In this document: positions 17,163-26,744 of the stretch, piece after piece
Position numbering within the stretch: position 1 is the stretch's first letter
Layout of the letters: the number at the start of each line of letters is the position of its first letter
NCBI GenBank assembly: GCA_965277075.1
Contig: OZ255707.1
Location: 2,170,001-2,234,000 of the forward strand
DNA: 64,000 nucleotides
Origin: Lustribacter sp965277075
Lineage (GTDB): Bacteria; Vulcanimicrobiota; Vulcanimicrobiia; Vulcanimicrobiales; Vulcanimicrobiaceae
Direction: 5' to 3'
Program-made: the position numbers and the translations under genes
Notes under the pieces: model-generated
The model's database searches: none
What the model saw: only the letters and a program-made list of their open reading frames with translations
Told to the model about the DNA's origin: nothing

Positions 17163-17770
17163 GCGCTCACGTCGAGGAGCGCGGCGCCCGTAACGAATCG
17201 GACGAGCGGTTCGAGCCCCGTGCCGTGCCGCATGTCGGTGAACAGCCACGGGCGCGCGCCGCGCGCCGCCGTCGCATCACGGCGCATTCGTTCGAGATCG
17301 GCACCGACGTACGGCGCGAGGTCGATCTTGTTGATCACGAGCAGGTCGGCATTCGTGATACCGGGGCCGCCCTTCGCCGGAATCTTGTCACCGCCGGCGA
17401 CGTCGATCACATAGATCGTGACGTCGGCCAGATCGGGGCTGAACGTCGCGGCGAGATTGTCGCCGCCGCTCTCGACGATCACCATGCGCAAGCCGGGAAA
17501 GCGCGCCTCGAGTTCGGCGATCGCTTCGAGGTTCATCGAGGCGTCTTCACGGATCGCCGTGTGCGGGCAGCCGCCCGTTTCGACGCCGACGATGCGCTCC
17601 GGCGGCAGACAGCCGCTGCGCGTGAGAATCTGCGCGTCCTCGCGCGTGTAGATGTCGTTCGTCACGACCGCCATGTCGTACGCGGGATGGAATGCACGCG
17701 CGAGCCGTTCGACGAGCGCCGTTTTCCCCGCACCGACGGGTCCGCCGACGCCGACACGCACGGCACTCAA
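17159..17770 (-). CDS. ureG: Urease accessory GTPase UreG
   Basis: A 203-aa SIMIBI-class GTPase that delivers nickel to urease with UreE. The Walker A motif GGPVGAGKTAL lies at residues ~9-19. The metal-binding CPH motif is in GVETGGCPHTAIREDASMN, the ESGGDNL switch follows, and the NKIDLAPYVGADL guanine specificity region is intact. The start is TTG 17770, overlapping the ureF stop as TTGA; a GTG three codons in is the alternative. Length is typical for the family. Confidence 0.95.
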   Translation of the reverse strand: MSAVRVGVGGPVGAGKTALVERLARAFHPAYDMAVVTNDIYTREDAQILTRSGCLPPERIVGVETGGCPHTAIREDASMNLEAIAELEARFPGLRMVIVESGGDNLAATFSPDLADVTIYVIDVAGGDKIPAKGGPGITNADLLVINKIDLAPYVGADLERMRRDATAARGARPWLFTDMRHGTGLEPLVRFVTGAALLDVSA

Positions 17771-18435
17771 GACGCGAAGAGCCGGCCGTTCAATCCGGCA
17801 TGACGCATCGCGTCGATTTCACACGCAATCGCGCTCGCGTGCAGATCGGCCGTGCTCCTCGCTTGCAGCGCTTCGGCTGCCAAGGTCCGAATCGGTTCGC
17901 GGAGCGACCACAATAACGCGCCGACGTCACGCTGGCCGAGCGGAACCGCGCGCGCCGCGACGGCTGCGAGCGCCGCGGCCGCGGCGCTAAGATAGCCGCA
18001 TACAGCATCGCCGGGCGACGCATCGATCGCGCGATAGCCGAGCGCCACCGCGAGCGCGTGGATGCCGGCCGCGCGCGCCTCGCCGACCGCGACGCGGTAG
18101 TCCCGCATCCCGGTGTCGTCGATGCCCATCGTCGTGTAAGCGTCGAGCGTTGCGCGCGCTAGCCGCCGGTTCGCGCTGCGCACTTCCGCGGCGAAGACGC
18201 TCGCGTCGATGAACGCGTCGAGTTCAGCCACATCGCTCCCGCGCAACACCAAAACGATCGCGCGCCCATCGAGCGTCGCGAGCGTCTGCTGCAAATAACC
18301 GGCAATCCACGCACGCACGCTCGCCGCATCGATGACGTCGCGCTCGACGATCGCCGTTTCCAACCCGAACGAATGGGAGAACGCACCGCTGGGAAACGCG
18401 CTGTCACACAGCTGCAAAAACCGGGAATCCACCAC
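17767..18435 (-). CDS. ureF: Urease accessory protein UreF
   Basis: A 222-aa all-helical UreF, the GTPase-activating partner in the UreDFG complex. The family N-terminus is evident (FLQLCDSAFPSGAFSHSFGL), as is the C-terminal LGQRDVGALLWSLREPI region. GTG at 18435 is the start, one base after the ureE stop. Length and position between ureE and ureG are as in canonical clusters. Confidence 0.93.
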   Translation of the reverse strand: MVDSRFLQLCDSAFPSGAFSHSFGLETAIVERDVIDAASVRAWIAGYLQQTLATLDGRAIVLVLRGSDVAELDAFIDASVFAAEVRSANRRLARATLDAYTTMGIDDTGMRDYRVAVGEARAAGIHALAVALGYRAIDASPGDAVCGYLSAAAAALAAVAARAVPLGQRDVGALLWSLREPIRTLAAEALQARSTADLHASAIACEIDAMRHAGLNGRLFAS

Positions 18436-18436
18436 G

Positions 18437-18892
18437 TCAGTGCACGTGCGGGGCGGCGGCGTGGACGAATGGGCGCTCGAGAATCCGCGTCGCGCGTTCG
18501 TAGCGGACGCCCAGCTTGACGATCAGCGCTTCGAGGACGTCGGTATACCCGACGATTAACGCGTCGCCGTCGTGAATGACGGGCAGATGCCGATTCCCGA
18601 GCGCGTGACCGAGTTTCGCCGCCGCGCCGATCGATGCCGGATAGAGCACCAGCACGTCGTCGGGCCCGACCGCAACCGCGATGACGCGCGATTCGTCGGC
18701 GAGCAGCACGTCGCCGTCGCGCAAGCGCGTGCCGTCGCCGAAGACCACGCCGAGATCGCCGATACTCGTCGGCAAGCGCAGGAGGCGTCGCGCCATTGCG
18801 CCGCTCTCGATCGTGACGCGTTCGACCAGCCGCGTGCCAACCGGAAAGTCGGTGAGGTTGCCGATCACGCGCTCGACGCGACGGACGGCCAT
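18437..18892 (-). CDS. ureE: Urease accessory nickel chaperone UreE
   Basis: A 151-aa UreE that donates nickel to UreG. The N-terminal domain contains DGDVLLADESRVIAV and the C-terminal ferredoxin-like domain contains LGHALGNRHLPVIHDGD with the conserved metal-binding histidine, plus YDVL-like YTDVLEALI. The tail ends in HAAAPHVH, a modest histidine cluster rather than a long His-rich extension. ATG 18892 overlaps the ureC stop by one base (TGATG). Confidence 0.92.
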   Translation of the reverse strand: MAVRRVERVIGNLTDFPVGTRLVERVTIESGAMARRLLRLPTSIGDLGVVFGDGTRLRDGDVLLADESRVIAVAVGPDDVLVLYPASIGAAAKLGHALGNRHLPVIHDGDALIVGYTDVLEALIVKLGVRYERATRILERPFVHAAAPHVH

Positions 18893-20604
18893 CAGAAAAG
18901 CGCGTAGCGCTGCGCGAGCGGCAGCGAGCTCGCCGGTTCGCACGTCATCAGTTCGCCGTCGGCGCGCACAACATACGTCTTTGGGTCGACGACGATGTGC
19001 GGCGTCGCATCGTTGTGCACCATGTCGCGTTTGCCGATGCTGCGCGTGTTGCCGACCGGCACGAACGAGCGGCGCACGTTGATGCGATCGGCGAGACCGC
19101 GGTCGACGCTGCGCTGCGAGACAAACGTGACCGCGCACGATGCCGGCGCCGCGCCGAAAGCGCCCCACATCGGCAGCATGCGCTCCGGCTGCGGTGTCGG
19201 AATCGACGCGGCTGCATCTCCCATCGCGGCATAGGCGATCGTTCCGCTCTTGATGACGAGCTCCGGGCGGAAGCCGAAAAATGCAGGTTTCCACACGACG
19301 AGATCCGCGAGCTTGCCGGCCTCGATCGAGCCGACGTGCGCCGCGACGCCGCTCGCGATCGCCGGATTGATCGTGTACTTCGCGACGTACCGCTTCACTC
19401 GAACGTTGTCGGAGCCCGGTTTCTCGCCGGGCAGCGGTCCGCGTTGCACGCGCATCTTGTGCGCGGTTTGCCACGTCCGCGTGACCACTTCGGCGACGCG
19501 CCCCATCGCTTGCGAATCCGACGACATCATGCTGATGGCGCCAATGTCGTGCAAGACGTCTTCGGCGGCGATCGTCTCACCGCGAATGCGCGAGTCGGCG
19601 AACGCGACATCCTCAGGGATCGCCGGATTGAGGTGATGACAGACCATCAGCATGTCGAGATGTTCCGCGACGGTGTTCCCCGTGTACGGGCGTGTCGGGT
19701 TCGTCGACGACGGCAAGACGTACGACTCGCCCGCGATGCGGATGATGTCGGGTGCGTGGCCGCCGCCGGCACCTTCGGTATGAAACGTATGGATGGTGCG
19801 GCCGGCGATCGCGCGAATCGTCGACTCGAGAAAGCCCATTTCGTTGAGCGTGTCGGTGTGGATCGACACTTGCACGTCCGTTTCGTCCGCGGCCCGCAAC
19901 GCGGCATCGATCGTGCGCGGCGTGGTCCCCCAGTCTTCGTGCAGCTTCAGGCCCATCGCACCGGCGTCGATCTGCTCGTAGAGCGGCGCGAGACCGGTGG
20001 CGTTCCCTTTGCCGAGCAAGCCGACGTTGACCGGCAACGATTCCATGGCCAGAAACATCTGACCGAGATGCCATGCGCCCGGCGTACACGTCGTCGCGTT
20101 GGTGCCGGACGCGGGGCCCGTGCCGCCGCCGATCATCGTCGTCACGCCGCTACCGATCGCCGCCGCGACCTGCTGGGGGCAGATAAAATGAACGTGCGAA
20201 TCGACGGCGCCGGCCGTGACGATCATGTTTTCACCGGCGATGGCCTCGGTGGTCGCGCCGACGACCAGTCCCGGGGTGATGCCGTCCATGATGAACGGAT
20301 TGCCGGCTTTGCCGACTCCCGCGATCCGCCCGTCACGGATGCCGATGTCGGCTTTGTAGATTCCGCCGGCGTCGATCACGATCGCGTTGGTGATGACGGT
20401 ATCGAGCGCGCCCTCGGCCCGCGAGATCGTCGGGTGCTGGCCCATGGCGTCGCGGATAACTTTTCCGCCTCCGAATGAGAGCTCGTCGCCGTAGCCGGTA
20501 AGGTCGCGCTCAATTTCGACGATGAGCTCCGTATCGGCCAGGCGCATCCGGTCGCCGGTCGTCGGACCGTAGAGACGCGCATACTGCTCGCGCGAAACGA
20601 TCAC
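18892..20604 (-). CDS. ureC: Urease alpha subunit
   Basis: The 570-aa catalytic subunit, hydrolysing urea to ammonia and carbamate at a di-nickel site. All essential residues are present: H137/H139 (DSHVHF), carbamylated K220 (GLKLHEDWG), H249 (SIHTDTLNE), H275 (HTFHTEGAGGG), the flap C322-H323 (MVCHHL) and D363 (SSDSQAMGR). These are each three positions later than in the Klebsiella enzyme. Full length and lack of frameshifts indicate a working enzyme. It is coupled to ureB by a four-base overlap. Confidence 0.98.
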   Translation of the reverse strand: MIVSREQYARLYGPTTGDRMRLADTELIVEIERDLTGYGDELSFGGGKVIRDAMGQHPTISRAEGALDTVITNAIVIDAGGIYKADIGIRDGRIAGVGKAGNPFIMDGITPGLVVGATTEAIAGENMIVTAGAVDSHVHFICPQQVAAAIGSGVTTMIGGGTGPASGTNATTCTPGAWHLGQMFLAMESLPVNVGLLGKGNATGLAPLYEQIDAGAMGLKLHEDWGTTPRTIDAALRAADETDVQVSIHTDTLNEMGFLESTIRAIAGRTIHTFHTEGAGGGHAPDIIRIAGESYVLPSSTNPTRPYTGNTVAEHLDMLMVCHHLNPAIPEDVAFADSRIRGETIAAEDVLHDIGAISMMSSDSQAMGRVAEVVTRTWQTAHKMRVQRGPLPGEKPGSDNVRVKRYVAKYTINPAIASGVAAHVGSIEAGKLADLVVWKPAFFGFRPELVIKSGTIAYAAMGDAAASIPTPQPERMLPMWGAFGAAPASCAVTFVSQRSVDRGLADRINVRRSFVPVGNTRSIGKRDMVHNDATPHIVVDPKTYVVRADGELMTCEPASSLPLAQRYALF

Positions 20605-20876
20605 GCGAAACGTCGCTCGCCGGCGACCTCGACGAGATCGACCGGACGCTCGATCCCCGGCTCGAAGCGGATCGCCGTCCCGGCCGGGATGTCGAGGATC
20701 ATGTCGCGCGCTGCATCGCGGTCGAATTGCAGCGCGTCGTTCACCTCATAGAAATGCGCGTGGGAGCCGACCTGGACCGGACGGTCGCCGAGATTGGCGA
20801 CGCTGATCCGTACGCGCCGGCGCCCGGGCTTGAGTTCGATCTCGCCCGGAACGACGAACGTTTCGCCGGGAATCAT
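20601..20876 (-). CDS. ureB: Urease beta subunit
   Basis: A 91-aa UreB, shorter than the ~100-residue norm but with the core complete: PGEIELKPGRRRVRISVANL, DRPVQVGSHAHFYEVNDALQ and the end FEPGIERPVDLVEVAGERR. It forms the trimeric urease core with UreA and UreC. The start ATG 20876 overlaps the ureA stop as ATGA. Confidence 0.95.
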   Translation of the reverse strand: MIPGETFVVPGEIELKPGRRRVRISVANLGDRPVQVGSHAHFYEVNDALQFDRDAARDMILDIPAGTAIRFEPGIERPVDLVEVAGERRFA

Positions 20877-21175
20877 GGAATCGGCTCGTGGACGGTCACG
20901 AGCTTGGATCCGTCGGGGAATGTCGCCTCGACCTGCACCGATTCGATCATTTCCGGAATTCCGTCCATCACATCGTCGCGGGTGAGCACTTCGCGTCCCG
21001 CTTGCATCAGGTCGGCGACGCTGCGTCCATCGCGCGCACCTTCCAGGACGAACGACGCGATCACGGCGATCGACTCCGGATGGTTCAGGCGCAAGCCGCG
21101 AGCTTTGCGACGCCACGCCATCTCCGCGGCATAGCTCAGCAAGAGCTTATCGCGCTCGACATCGGTCAGATGCAT
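20873..21175 (-). CDS. ureA: Urease gamma subunit
   Basis: A 100-aa UreA with the standard MHLTDVERDKLLLSYAAEMA start and the ALIASFVLEGARDG-like core, ending VTVHEPIP. The length is canonical. ATG 21175 is preferred over longer in-frame options because homology begins exactly there. It is the first gene of ureABCEFGD. A 116-bp spacer separates it from the divergent xanthine dehydrogenase operon, so both may share regulation. Confidence 0.95.
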   Translation of the reverse strand: MHLTDVERDKLLLSYAAEMAWRRKARGLRLNHPESIAVIASFVLEGARDGRSVADLMQAGREVLTRDDVMDGIPEMIESVQVEATFPDGSKLVTVHEPIP

Positions 21176-21291
21176 TTGGTAGAGTTGGGGACGCGCACCG
21201 AACCTGCCGTGGTTCATTCGTCGCGAACCGCCCGCGCGCCGTGCGCCAACAGGCGAGAAGAACGCCGGCCGTCCGGTCGGAATAGGATGAA

Positions 21292-22710
21292 ATGGTCGAG
21301 GTCTATCGCCGTCCCGCATCGCTCGTGGATGCACTCGCAGTTATCGCGCACGCCGGGCCCGACGCACGGATCGTCGCCGGCGGCACCGATCTCATGGTCG
21401 AACTGGGCCGCGGCACCAAACCGGCCCGCGAATTGATCGACCTCACAGCACTGGAATCCGAATTGCGTTTCATCGGTGAGCACGGCGACCGGCTCGTATT
21501 CGGCGCGCTTACGACCCACAACGACGTCTTGGCGTCGGCGGAGATGCGGCGCGACGCGCTGCCGTTGCTGCAGGCGTGCCTCGAGGTCGGCGCACCACAG
21601 ATTCGCACGCGCGGAACGATCGCCGGAAACCTCGTCACGGCGTCGCCGGCCAACGATACGATCACCGCACTCGTCGCGCTCGACGCGGAGATCGAACTCG
21701 CCTCCGCGGGGGCCCGCCGGCGCGTCGACGTGGAAGCGTTCGTTACCGGCTTTCGGACCACGGCACTCCGGCGCGACGAATTGGTTCGATCGATCAGCGT
21801 GCGCCGGCTGGGTGCCGAGCGCCGCGGTGTTTTTCTCAAGCTCGGCTTGCGGCGCGCGCAAGCGATTTCCGTCATCAACGTTGCGATCGTTCTGACGTTC
21901 AACGCTTCGCGCGTCGTCGCTGCGCGCATCGCGATCGGTTGCGTCGGACCGACGATCGTTCGCGTTCGCGACGCCGAAGCGGCGCTCGCCGGGCGGCCCC
22001 TCGATCGTGCCGCTCGCACCGAAGCCGCGACGCTCGCCGCGACGGCCGTAACGCCGATCGACGACGTGCGCGGCTCGGCCGACTACCGGCGCACCGCCGT
22101 CGTCGCGCTGGTCGAACGCGCCCTCGAAGTTCTCGCCGACGGCACCGAAGCCAACGGACTTCCCGCCGCGCCGGTCCTGCTCGAGACGCCCGAACACGCG
22201 GCAGAAGCGACGCCCTTCAGCGGCACCGTCGTGGCCACGATCAACGGGCGGCGGCGGGAACTCTCGGACGTCACGCACCTCTCACTGCTCGACGCCTTGC
22301 GCGACGCGGCCGGTTTGACCGGCGCCAAAGAAGGCTGCGCCGAAGGCGAATGCGGCGCCTGCACCGTCTGGATGGACGGGCGCGCCGTCATGTCGTGTCT
22401 CGTCCCCGCACCGCAAGCGCACGGCGCGTCGATCACGACGATCGAAGGACTCGCGCGCAACGATGAACTGCATCCCGTGCAGCAAGCCTTCATCGATCAT
22501 GCCGCCGTGCAGTGCGGCTTCTGCATCCCCGGCATGATCATGGCGGGAGCGAAATTGCTCGACGAACGCGGCGAGACCACCGCTGCGGATGTCCGAAGCG
22601 CGATCAGCGGCAATATCTGTCGTTGCACCGGCTATACGAAAATCGTGAAAGCGATCGAGTCGGCGGCTGAGGTCGACGCGGCGTCCGCCGTCGTAGAAGT
22701 CGGCACGTGA
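21292..22710 (+). CDS. Xanthine dehydrogenase FAD-binding and 2Fe-2S subunits fused
   Basis: A 472-aa fusion. Residues ~1-280 are a CoxM/XdhB-type FAD domain (RIVAGGTDLMVELGRG; RTRGTIAGNLVTASPANDTI). Residues ~310-460 are a CoxS/XdhC-type domain with two 2Fe-2S sites: the plant-type GCAEGECGACTVWMDG...MSC, and QCGFCIPGMI...GNICRCTGY. These subunits are usually separate proteins in this arrangement, or fused in the opposite order (FeS first) in XdhA. Together with the next gene (GTGA overlap) it would form a complete electron path Mo to FeS to FAD for oxidising hypoxanthine and xanthine to urate. Confidence 0.92.
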   Translation: MVEVYRRPASLVDALAVIAHAGPDARIVAGGTDLMVELGRGTKPARELIDLTALESELRFIGEHGDRLVFGALTTHNDVLASAEMRRDALPLLQACLEVGAPQIRTRGTIAGNLVTASPANDTITALVALDAEIELASAGARRRVDVEAFVTGFRTTALRRDELVRSISVRRLGAERRGVFLKLGLRRAQAISVINVAIVLTFNASRVVAARIAIGCVGPTIVRVRDAEAALAGRPLDRAARTEAATLAATAVTPIDDVRGSADYRRTAVVALVERALEVLADGTEANGLPAAPVLLETPEHAAEATPFSGTVVATINGRRRELSDVTHLSLLDALRDAAGLTGAKEGCAEGECGACTVWMDGRAVMSCLVPAPQAHGASITTIEGLARNDELHPVQQAFIDHAAVQCGFCIPGMIMAGAKLLDERGETTAADVRSAISGNICRCTGYTKIVKAIESAAEVDAASAVVEVGT

Positions 22711-24875
22711 AGCATATCGGTACGTCGCACCCGCGCTACGACGCGCTCGGCAAAGTCACGGGCGAAGCCGCGTATCCGGCCGATCTGATCGCCCCGGGGA
22801 TGCTGCGCATCAAGACGGTCTTCGCGCGTCGCGCGCACGCCCGCATCCGCACGATCGACACGACCGCCGCGCGCGCATTCCCCGGCGTCGTCGACGTGCT
22901 GACGGCCGCCGACGTGCCGCACAACCGCTACGGGCTCATCGACGCGGATCAGCCCGTGCTCTGTGATGACGTCGTCCGGCATTACGGCGATCGGGTCGCG
23001 CTCGTCGTCGCCGAATCGGAGCATGCCGCGCAGCGTGCCGCCGCACTCGTGCGGGTCGAGTACACCGATCTGCCGGTCATACGAGACGTACACGAGGCGC
23101 TTGCGCCCGGCGCGCCCCGCGTACACGCGGATCGCGACAACATCTTGCTGCATCAGAAGATTCGCCACGGCGACGTCGTGCGGGGTTTCGCCGATGCCGA
23201 TGTCGTCGTCGACGGCACGTTCACCACCTCGTGGCAGGAGCACGCGTACCTGCAGCCCGATGCCGGCGTCGCCTCGTTCGACGAGCGCGGCCGCATCGTC
23301 ATCGAGACGGCCGGCCAATGGCTGCACGAAGACCGCAAACAGATCGCCAAGATCCTTGGCGTCTCCGAAGAACAGGTCATCGTCAAATATGCGAAGATCG
23401 GCGGCGCATTCGGCGGCCGCGAAGATCTCGGCGTCCAGGCACTCGTGGCGGTCGCAACGTGGAAACTGCGCCGCGCGACCGCGATCAAGTGGACGCGCGA
23501 AGAATCGATGATCGGGCATCACAAACGGCACCCCTTCCATATCACGGCGACCTGGGGAGCGAAGCGCGACGGCACGATCACGGCGGTCGAGACGACGCTG
23601 ATCGCCGACGGCGGCGCTTACGCTTCGACCAGCGTCGAAGTGCTCAAGGGCGCGATCTCGTTCGGCGCCGGTTCGTATGCGGTCCCGAACGTCGCGATCG
23701 ACGGTATCGTGACCTACACGAACAACGTGCCCTCGGGGGCGTTCCGCGGCTTCGGCGCACCGCAAGCCCAATTCGCCGCGGAATCGATGATCGCACGCAT
23801 CGCCGAAGCGCTGGGACTCGATCCCGCCGACGTGCGCCGCCGCAATCTCTATCGTGAGGGCAGCATCAATCCGTCGGGGAGCGTCATGCCGGCCGGCGTG
23901 AGCGCGGTACCGGTGCTGGAGCGCTGCATCGCGGAGGCCGCGCTGCGCATTCCGCCGCCCGCGAACGATGCGAACGCCGTTCGCAAGCGGGGCGTCGGTT
24001 TGGCGAGCGGCATCAAAAATGTCGGCTATTCGTTCGGCTTTCCGGAACAGTCGACGGCAACGGTCGAACTTGTGGTGCTTGACGGCGTTCGCGGCGCGCG
24101 CGTGCGAACGGGTTCGGCCGACGTCGGCCAGGGTTCGCATCTCGCGCTGCGGCAGATCGCCGCGGAAACGCTCTCGCTTCCGCTCGAAGCGATCGTGATG
24201 ATCACCGACGACAGCTCCGAGGCGCCCAATGCCGGATCGGCGTCGGCCTCGCGCATGACGCTGATGTCGGGACGCGCGGTCAAGGACGCATGCGAACTCG
24301 CGCTGCGCAATCTCACGCGGGACGGCCTACCGTCGGCGACCGTGCAGTATCGTCCGCCGGCAACGACCCCGTACGACCGCGACGGACAAGGTACACCGCA
24401 CTACTGTTACGGTTACGTCGCGCAGGCGGTCGAGATCGAGGTCGATACGGCGACCGGGCTGGTGCACGTCGTGCGCGTCGTGAGCGTGAACGATGTCGGT
24501 CGCGCGATCAACCCGCAGCAAGTCGAGGCACAGATCGAAGGCTGCATCGCGCAAGCGATTGGCTACGCGTTGACCGAAGATCTTCGCATTCGCGACGGCC
24601 GCATGCTCACGCCGAACTTCACGACGTACTTGTTGCCGACGGCGCTCGACGTGCCGCTCGAAATCTATCCGGTGATCGTGGAAACCGCTGACCCGAACGG
24701 GCCCTTCGGCGCGCGCGGTATGTCGGAGATGCCGCTCGTTCCGTTCGCCGCCGCGGTGGCGGCAGCGATTCACGATGCGACCGGCGCGTGGTTGAGCGAC
24801 GTGCCGTTCACGCCCGAACGCGTTCTCGCCGCGATCGCCGCGACAGCGAACCAGCCGGTCCCGATTCTCAGCTGA
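22707..24875 (+). CDS. Xanthine dehydrogenase molybdopterin-binding subunit
   Basis: A 722-aa molybdenum hydroxylase subunit that uses water to oxidise a purine at the Mo centre. Motifs are GEAAYPADLIAPGML (ab-hammerhead), GGAFGGREDLGVQ, SGAFRGFGAPQAQFA with the substrate-positioning arginine, GSADVGQGSHLALRQIAAET, and FGARGMSEMPLVPF with the catalytic glutamate. GTG 22707 overlaps the stop of the fused FAD/FeS gene. The convergent 8-oxoguanine deaminase overlaps its last eight bases. The purine context (PuuD, UraD, UraH, deaminases) supports xanthine as substrate rather than CO or aldehydes. Confidence 0.92.
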   Translation: MKHIGTSHPRYDALGKVTGEAAYPADLIAPGMLRIKTVFARRAHARIRTIDTTAARAFPGVVDVLTAADVPHNRYGLIDADQPVLCDDVVRHYGDRVALVVAESEHAAQRAAALVRVEYTDLPVIRDVHEALAPGAPRVHADRDNILLHQKIRHGDVVRGFADADVVVDGTFTTSWQEHAYLQPDAGVASFDERGRIVIETAGQWLHEDRKQIAKILGVSEEQVIVKYAKIGGAFGGREDLGVQALVAVATWKLRRATAIKWTREESMIGHHKRHPFHITATWGAKRDGTITAVETTLIADGGAYASTSVEVLKGAISFGAGSYAVPNVAIDGIVTYTNNVPSGAFRGFGAPQAQFAAESMIARIAEALGLDPADVRRRNLYREGSINPSGSVMPAGVSAVPVLERCIAEAALRIPPPANDANAVRKRGVGLASGIKNVGYSFGFPEQSTATVELVVLDGVRGARVRTGSADVGQGSHLALRQIAAETLSLPLEAIVMITDDSSEAPNAGSASASRMTLMSGRAVKDACELALRNLTRDGLPSATVQYRPPATTPYDRDGQGTPHYCYGYVAQAVEIEVDTATGLVHVVRVVSVNDVGRAINPQQVEAQIEGCIAQAIGYALTEDLRIRDGRMLTPNFTTYLLPTALDVPLEIYPVIVETADPNGPFGARGMSEMPLVPFAAAVAAAIHDATGAWLSDVPFTPERVLAAIAATANQPVPILS

Positions 24876-26220
24876 CCAGATCGCGCGCCAGCACGTTGTG
24901 CCGCGCGACGAGGCGCGCGACATCGACGCGTGTCAGCCTGCCGTGCTCGACGAGTGGCTCACCATTGACGACGGTGAAGTCGACGTTGGGCGGCCGGCAG
25001 AACACGAGTGCGGCGAGCGGGTCGTGCACGGCGGCACCGGCCGTCGCGAGATCGTCGACGCGCACGCCGATGATATCGGCCGCCATCCCCCGGGCGAGTG
25101 CGCCGACGTCATCGCGACCGAGGACGTCCGCGCCGCCGCGCGTCGCGAGGCACAATACTTCGCGCGCCGTCATCGCGGTCGCTCCGCCGCGCACGCGTTG
25201 CAGCAACATCGCGTGACGCGCTTCGTCGAGCAGATGCGAGCTATCGTTCGACGCCGAGCCGTCGACTCCGAGTCCGACCCGTGCGCCGGCATCGACGAGC
25301 GCCCGCACCGGCGCGATACCGCTGCCGAGCCGCATGTTGGACGTCGCGCAGTGCGCGACGCCGGTGCGCGTTGCGCCCAAGCGCCGCACTTCGTCCGCGG
25401 ACGGATGCACCACGTGCGCGTGCCACACGTCGGCGCCCATCCAGCCCAGCTTCTCGGCAAGCTCGACCGGCCGCAGACCATAGCGCTCGCGGCAATATCG
25501 ATCCTCGTCGAGTGTCTCCGCGAGGTGCGTGTGCGCCATGACGCCGTACGCGCGCGCGAGCGCAACGCTTTCGCGCATCAGATCGTCCGAAACGGAGAAC
25601 GGCGAGCACGGTGCGACGACGACGCGCGTCATCGCGAAGCGGCGCGCATCGTGATGCACCTCGATGGCACGCTGCGTATCGGCCAGGATCGCTGCTTCGT
25701 CTTCCACGCATGCGTCCGGCGGCAAGCCGCCTTTGGAACGCCCGATCGACATCGATCCACGCGCGACGTGAAACCGCAACCCGGCGTCGCGCGCGACCTC
25801 GACCTGATCGTCGATGCGGCAGCCGTTCGGCCACAGGTACGTGTGATCGCTCGCCGTCGTGCACCCGGAGAGCAGCAGTTCGGCGCACGCAACGGCCGTC
25901 GCGCTGCGCAACGCCTGGGGCGTCAGCCGCGCCCACAGCGGATAGAGCGCCGCCAGCCAGTCGAAGAGCTCGACGTCTTGCGTTCCGGGCACCGCCCGCG
26001 TCAGCGTTTGATAGAAGTGATGGTGGGTGTTGACGAGACCCGGCAGGACGACGCAACCGCGCGCGTCGACGACACGGTCAGCGGCGGCGGGCAGATCGGC
26101 TGCCGTGCCGATCGCTTCGATGGCGCCATCGCGCGCGAAGATCGAACCGTTCACAAACGTTCGCGCATCGTCGTCGAAGGTCTCGATATGCGCCGCATCG
26201 CGAATCAGCAACGTTCCCAT
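24868..26220 (-). CDS. 8-oxoguanine deaminase (amidohydrolase)
   Basis: A 450-aa metal-dependent amidohydrolase (TrzA/AtzB superfamily). Metal and catalytic motifs in order are VNTHHHFYQTLTRA, APCSPFSVSD, AHTHLAETLDE, WHAHVVHPS and GLGVDGSASNDSSH. The C-terminal FCRPPNVDFTVVNGEPLVEH is typical of characterised 8-oxoguanine deaminases, which yield urate directly and also accept isocytosine. This fits the adjacent urate-degrading genes; guanine deaminase is the main alternative. It is divergent from uraD with only 17 bp between start codons. Confidence 0.85.
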   Translation of the reverse strand: MGTLLIRDAAHIETFDDDARTFVNGSIFARDGAIEAIGTAADLPAAADRVVDARGCVVLPGLVNTHHHFYQTLTRAVPGTQDVELFDWLAALYPLWARLTPQALRSATAVACAELLLSGCTTASDHTYLWPNGCRIDDQVEVARDAGLRFHVARGSMSIGRSKGGLPPDACVEDEAAILADTQRAIEVHHDARRFAMTRVVVAPCSPFSVSDDLMRESVALARAYGVMAHTHLAETLDEDRYCRERYGLRPVELAEKLGWMGADVWHAHVVHPSADEVRRLGATRTGVAHCATSNMRLGSGIAPVRALVDAGARVGLGVDGSASNDSSHLLDEARHAMLLQRVRGGATAMTAREVLCLATRGGADVLGRDDVGALARGMAADIIGVRVDDLATAGAAVHDPLAALVFCRPPNVDFTVVNGEPLVEHGRLTRVDVARLVARHNVLARDLVS

Positions 26221-26237
26221 CGTCGGTCGCGTGTTCG

Positions 26238-26744
26238 ATGACGAGCATCGAAGACCTTAACGCGTTTGACGACGACGCGTTTGTCGACGCGGTCGGGTTC
26301 GCATTCGAACACTCAGCGTGGATCGCGCGGAGCGCCGCGCGGCGTCGGCCGTTCGAAGATCGTGCGGCGCTGCACGCGGCGATGGTCGACGTCGTACGCG
26401 ATGCGCCGGTCGACGCGCAGGTTGCGCTGATCGCCGCGCATCCCGATCTCGCCGGACGCGTCGCGCGCGAGGGGCGCCTCACGGCCTCATCGTCTACCGA
26501 GCAGGCCGGTGCCGGGCTCGACGCGCTCACGCCGGCCGAGATTGCGCGGTTCGACGGCGCGAACGGCATCTATCGCGAACGCTTCGGATTCCCGTTCGTG
26601 ATCTGTGCACGCGAGAACACGAAAGCATCGATCCTTGACGCGCTCGCGCGCCGCGCCCGCAACGATCGCGTGACGGAGATCGCGACGGCGCTCGACGAGA
26701 TTGCGAAGATCGCGTGGTTGCGCATCGAAGGGTCCGTCAGCTGA
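26238..26744 (+). CDS. uraD: OHCU decarboxylase
   Basis: A 168-aa 2-oxo-4-hydroxy-4-carboxy-5-ureidoimidazoline decarboxylase, the last step from urate to (S)-allantoin. Diagnostic residues are AAHPDLAGRVA (catalytic His), SSSTEQAGAGLDALT and RFGFPFVICARENTK. The stop overlaps the puuD start as TGATG, showing tight coupling. Length agrees with the family. Confidence 0.92.
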   Translation: MTSIEDLNAFDDDAFVDAVGFAFEHSAWIARSAARRRPFEDRAALHAAMVDVVRDAPVDAQVALIAAHPDLAGRVAREGRLTASSSTEQAGAGLDALTPAEIARFDGANGIYRERFGFPFVICARENTKASILDALARRARNDRVTEIATALDEIAKIAWLRIEGSVS

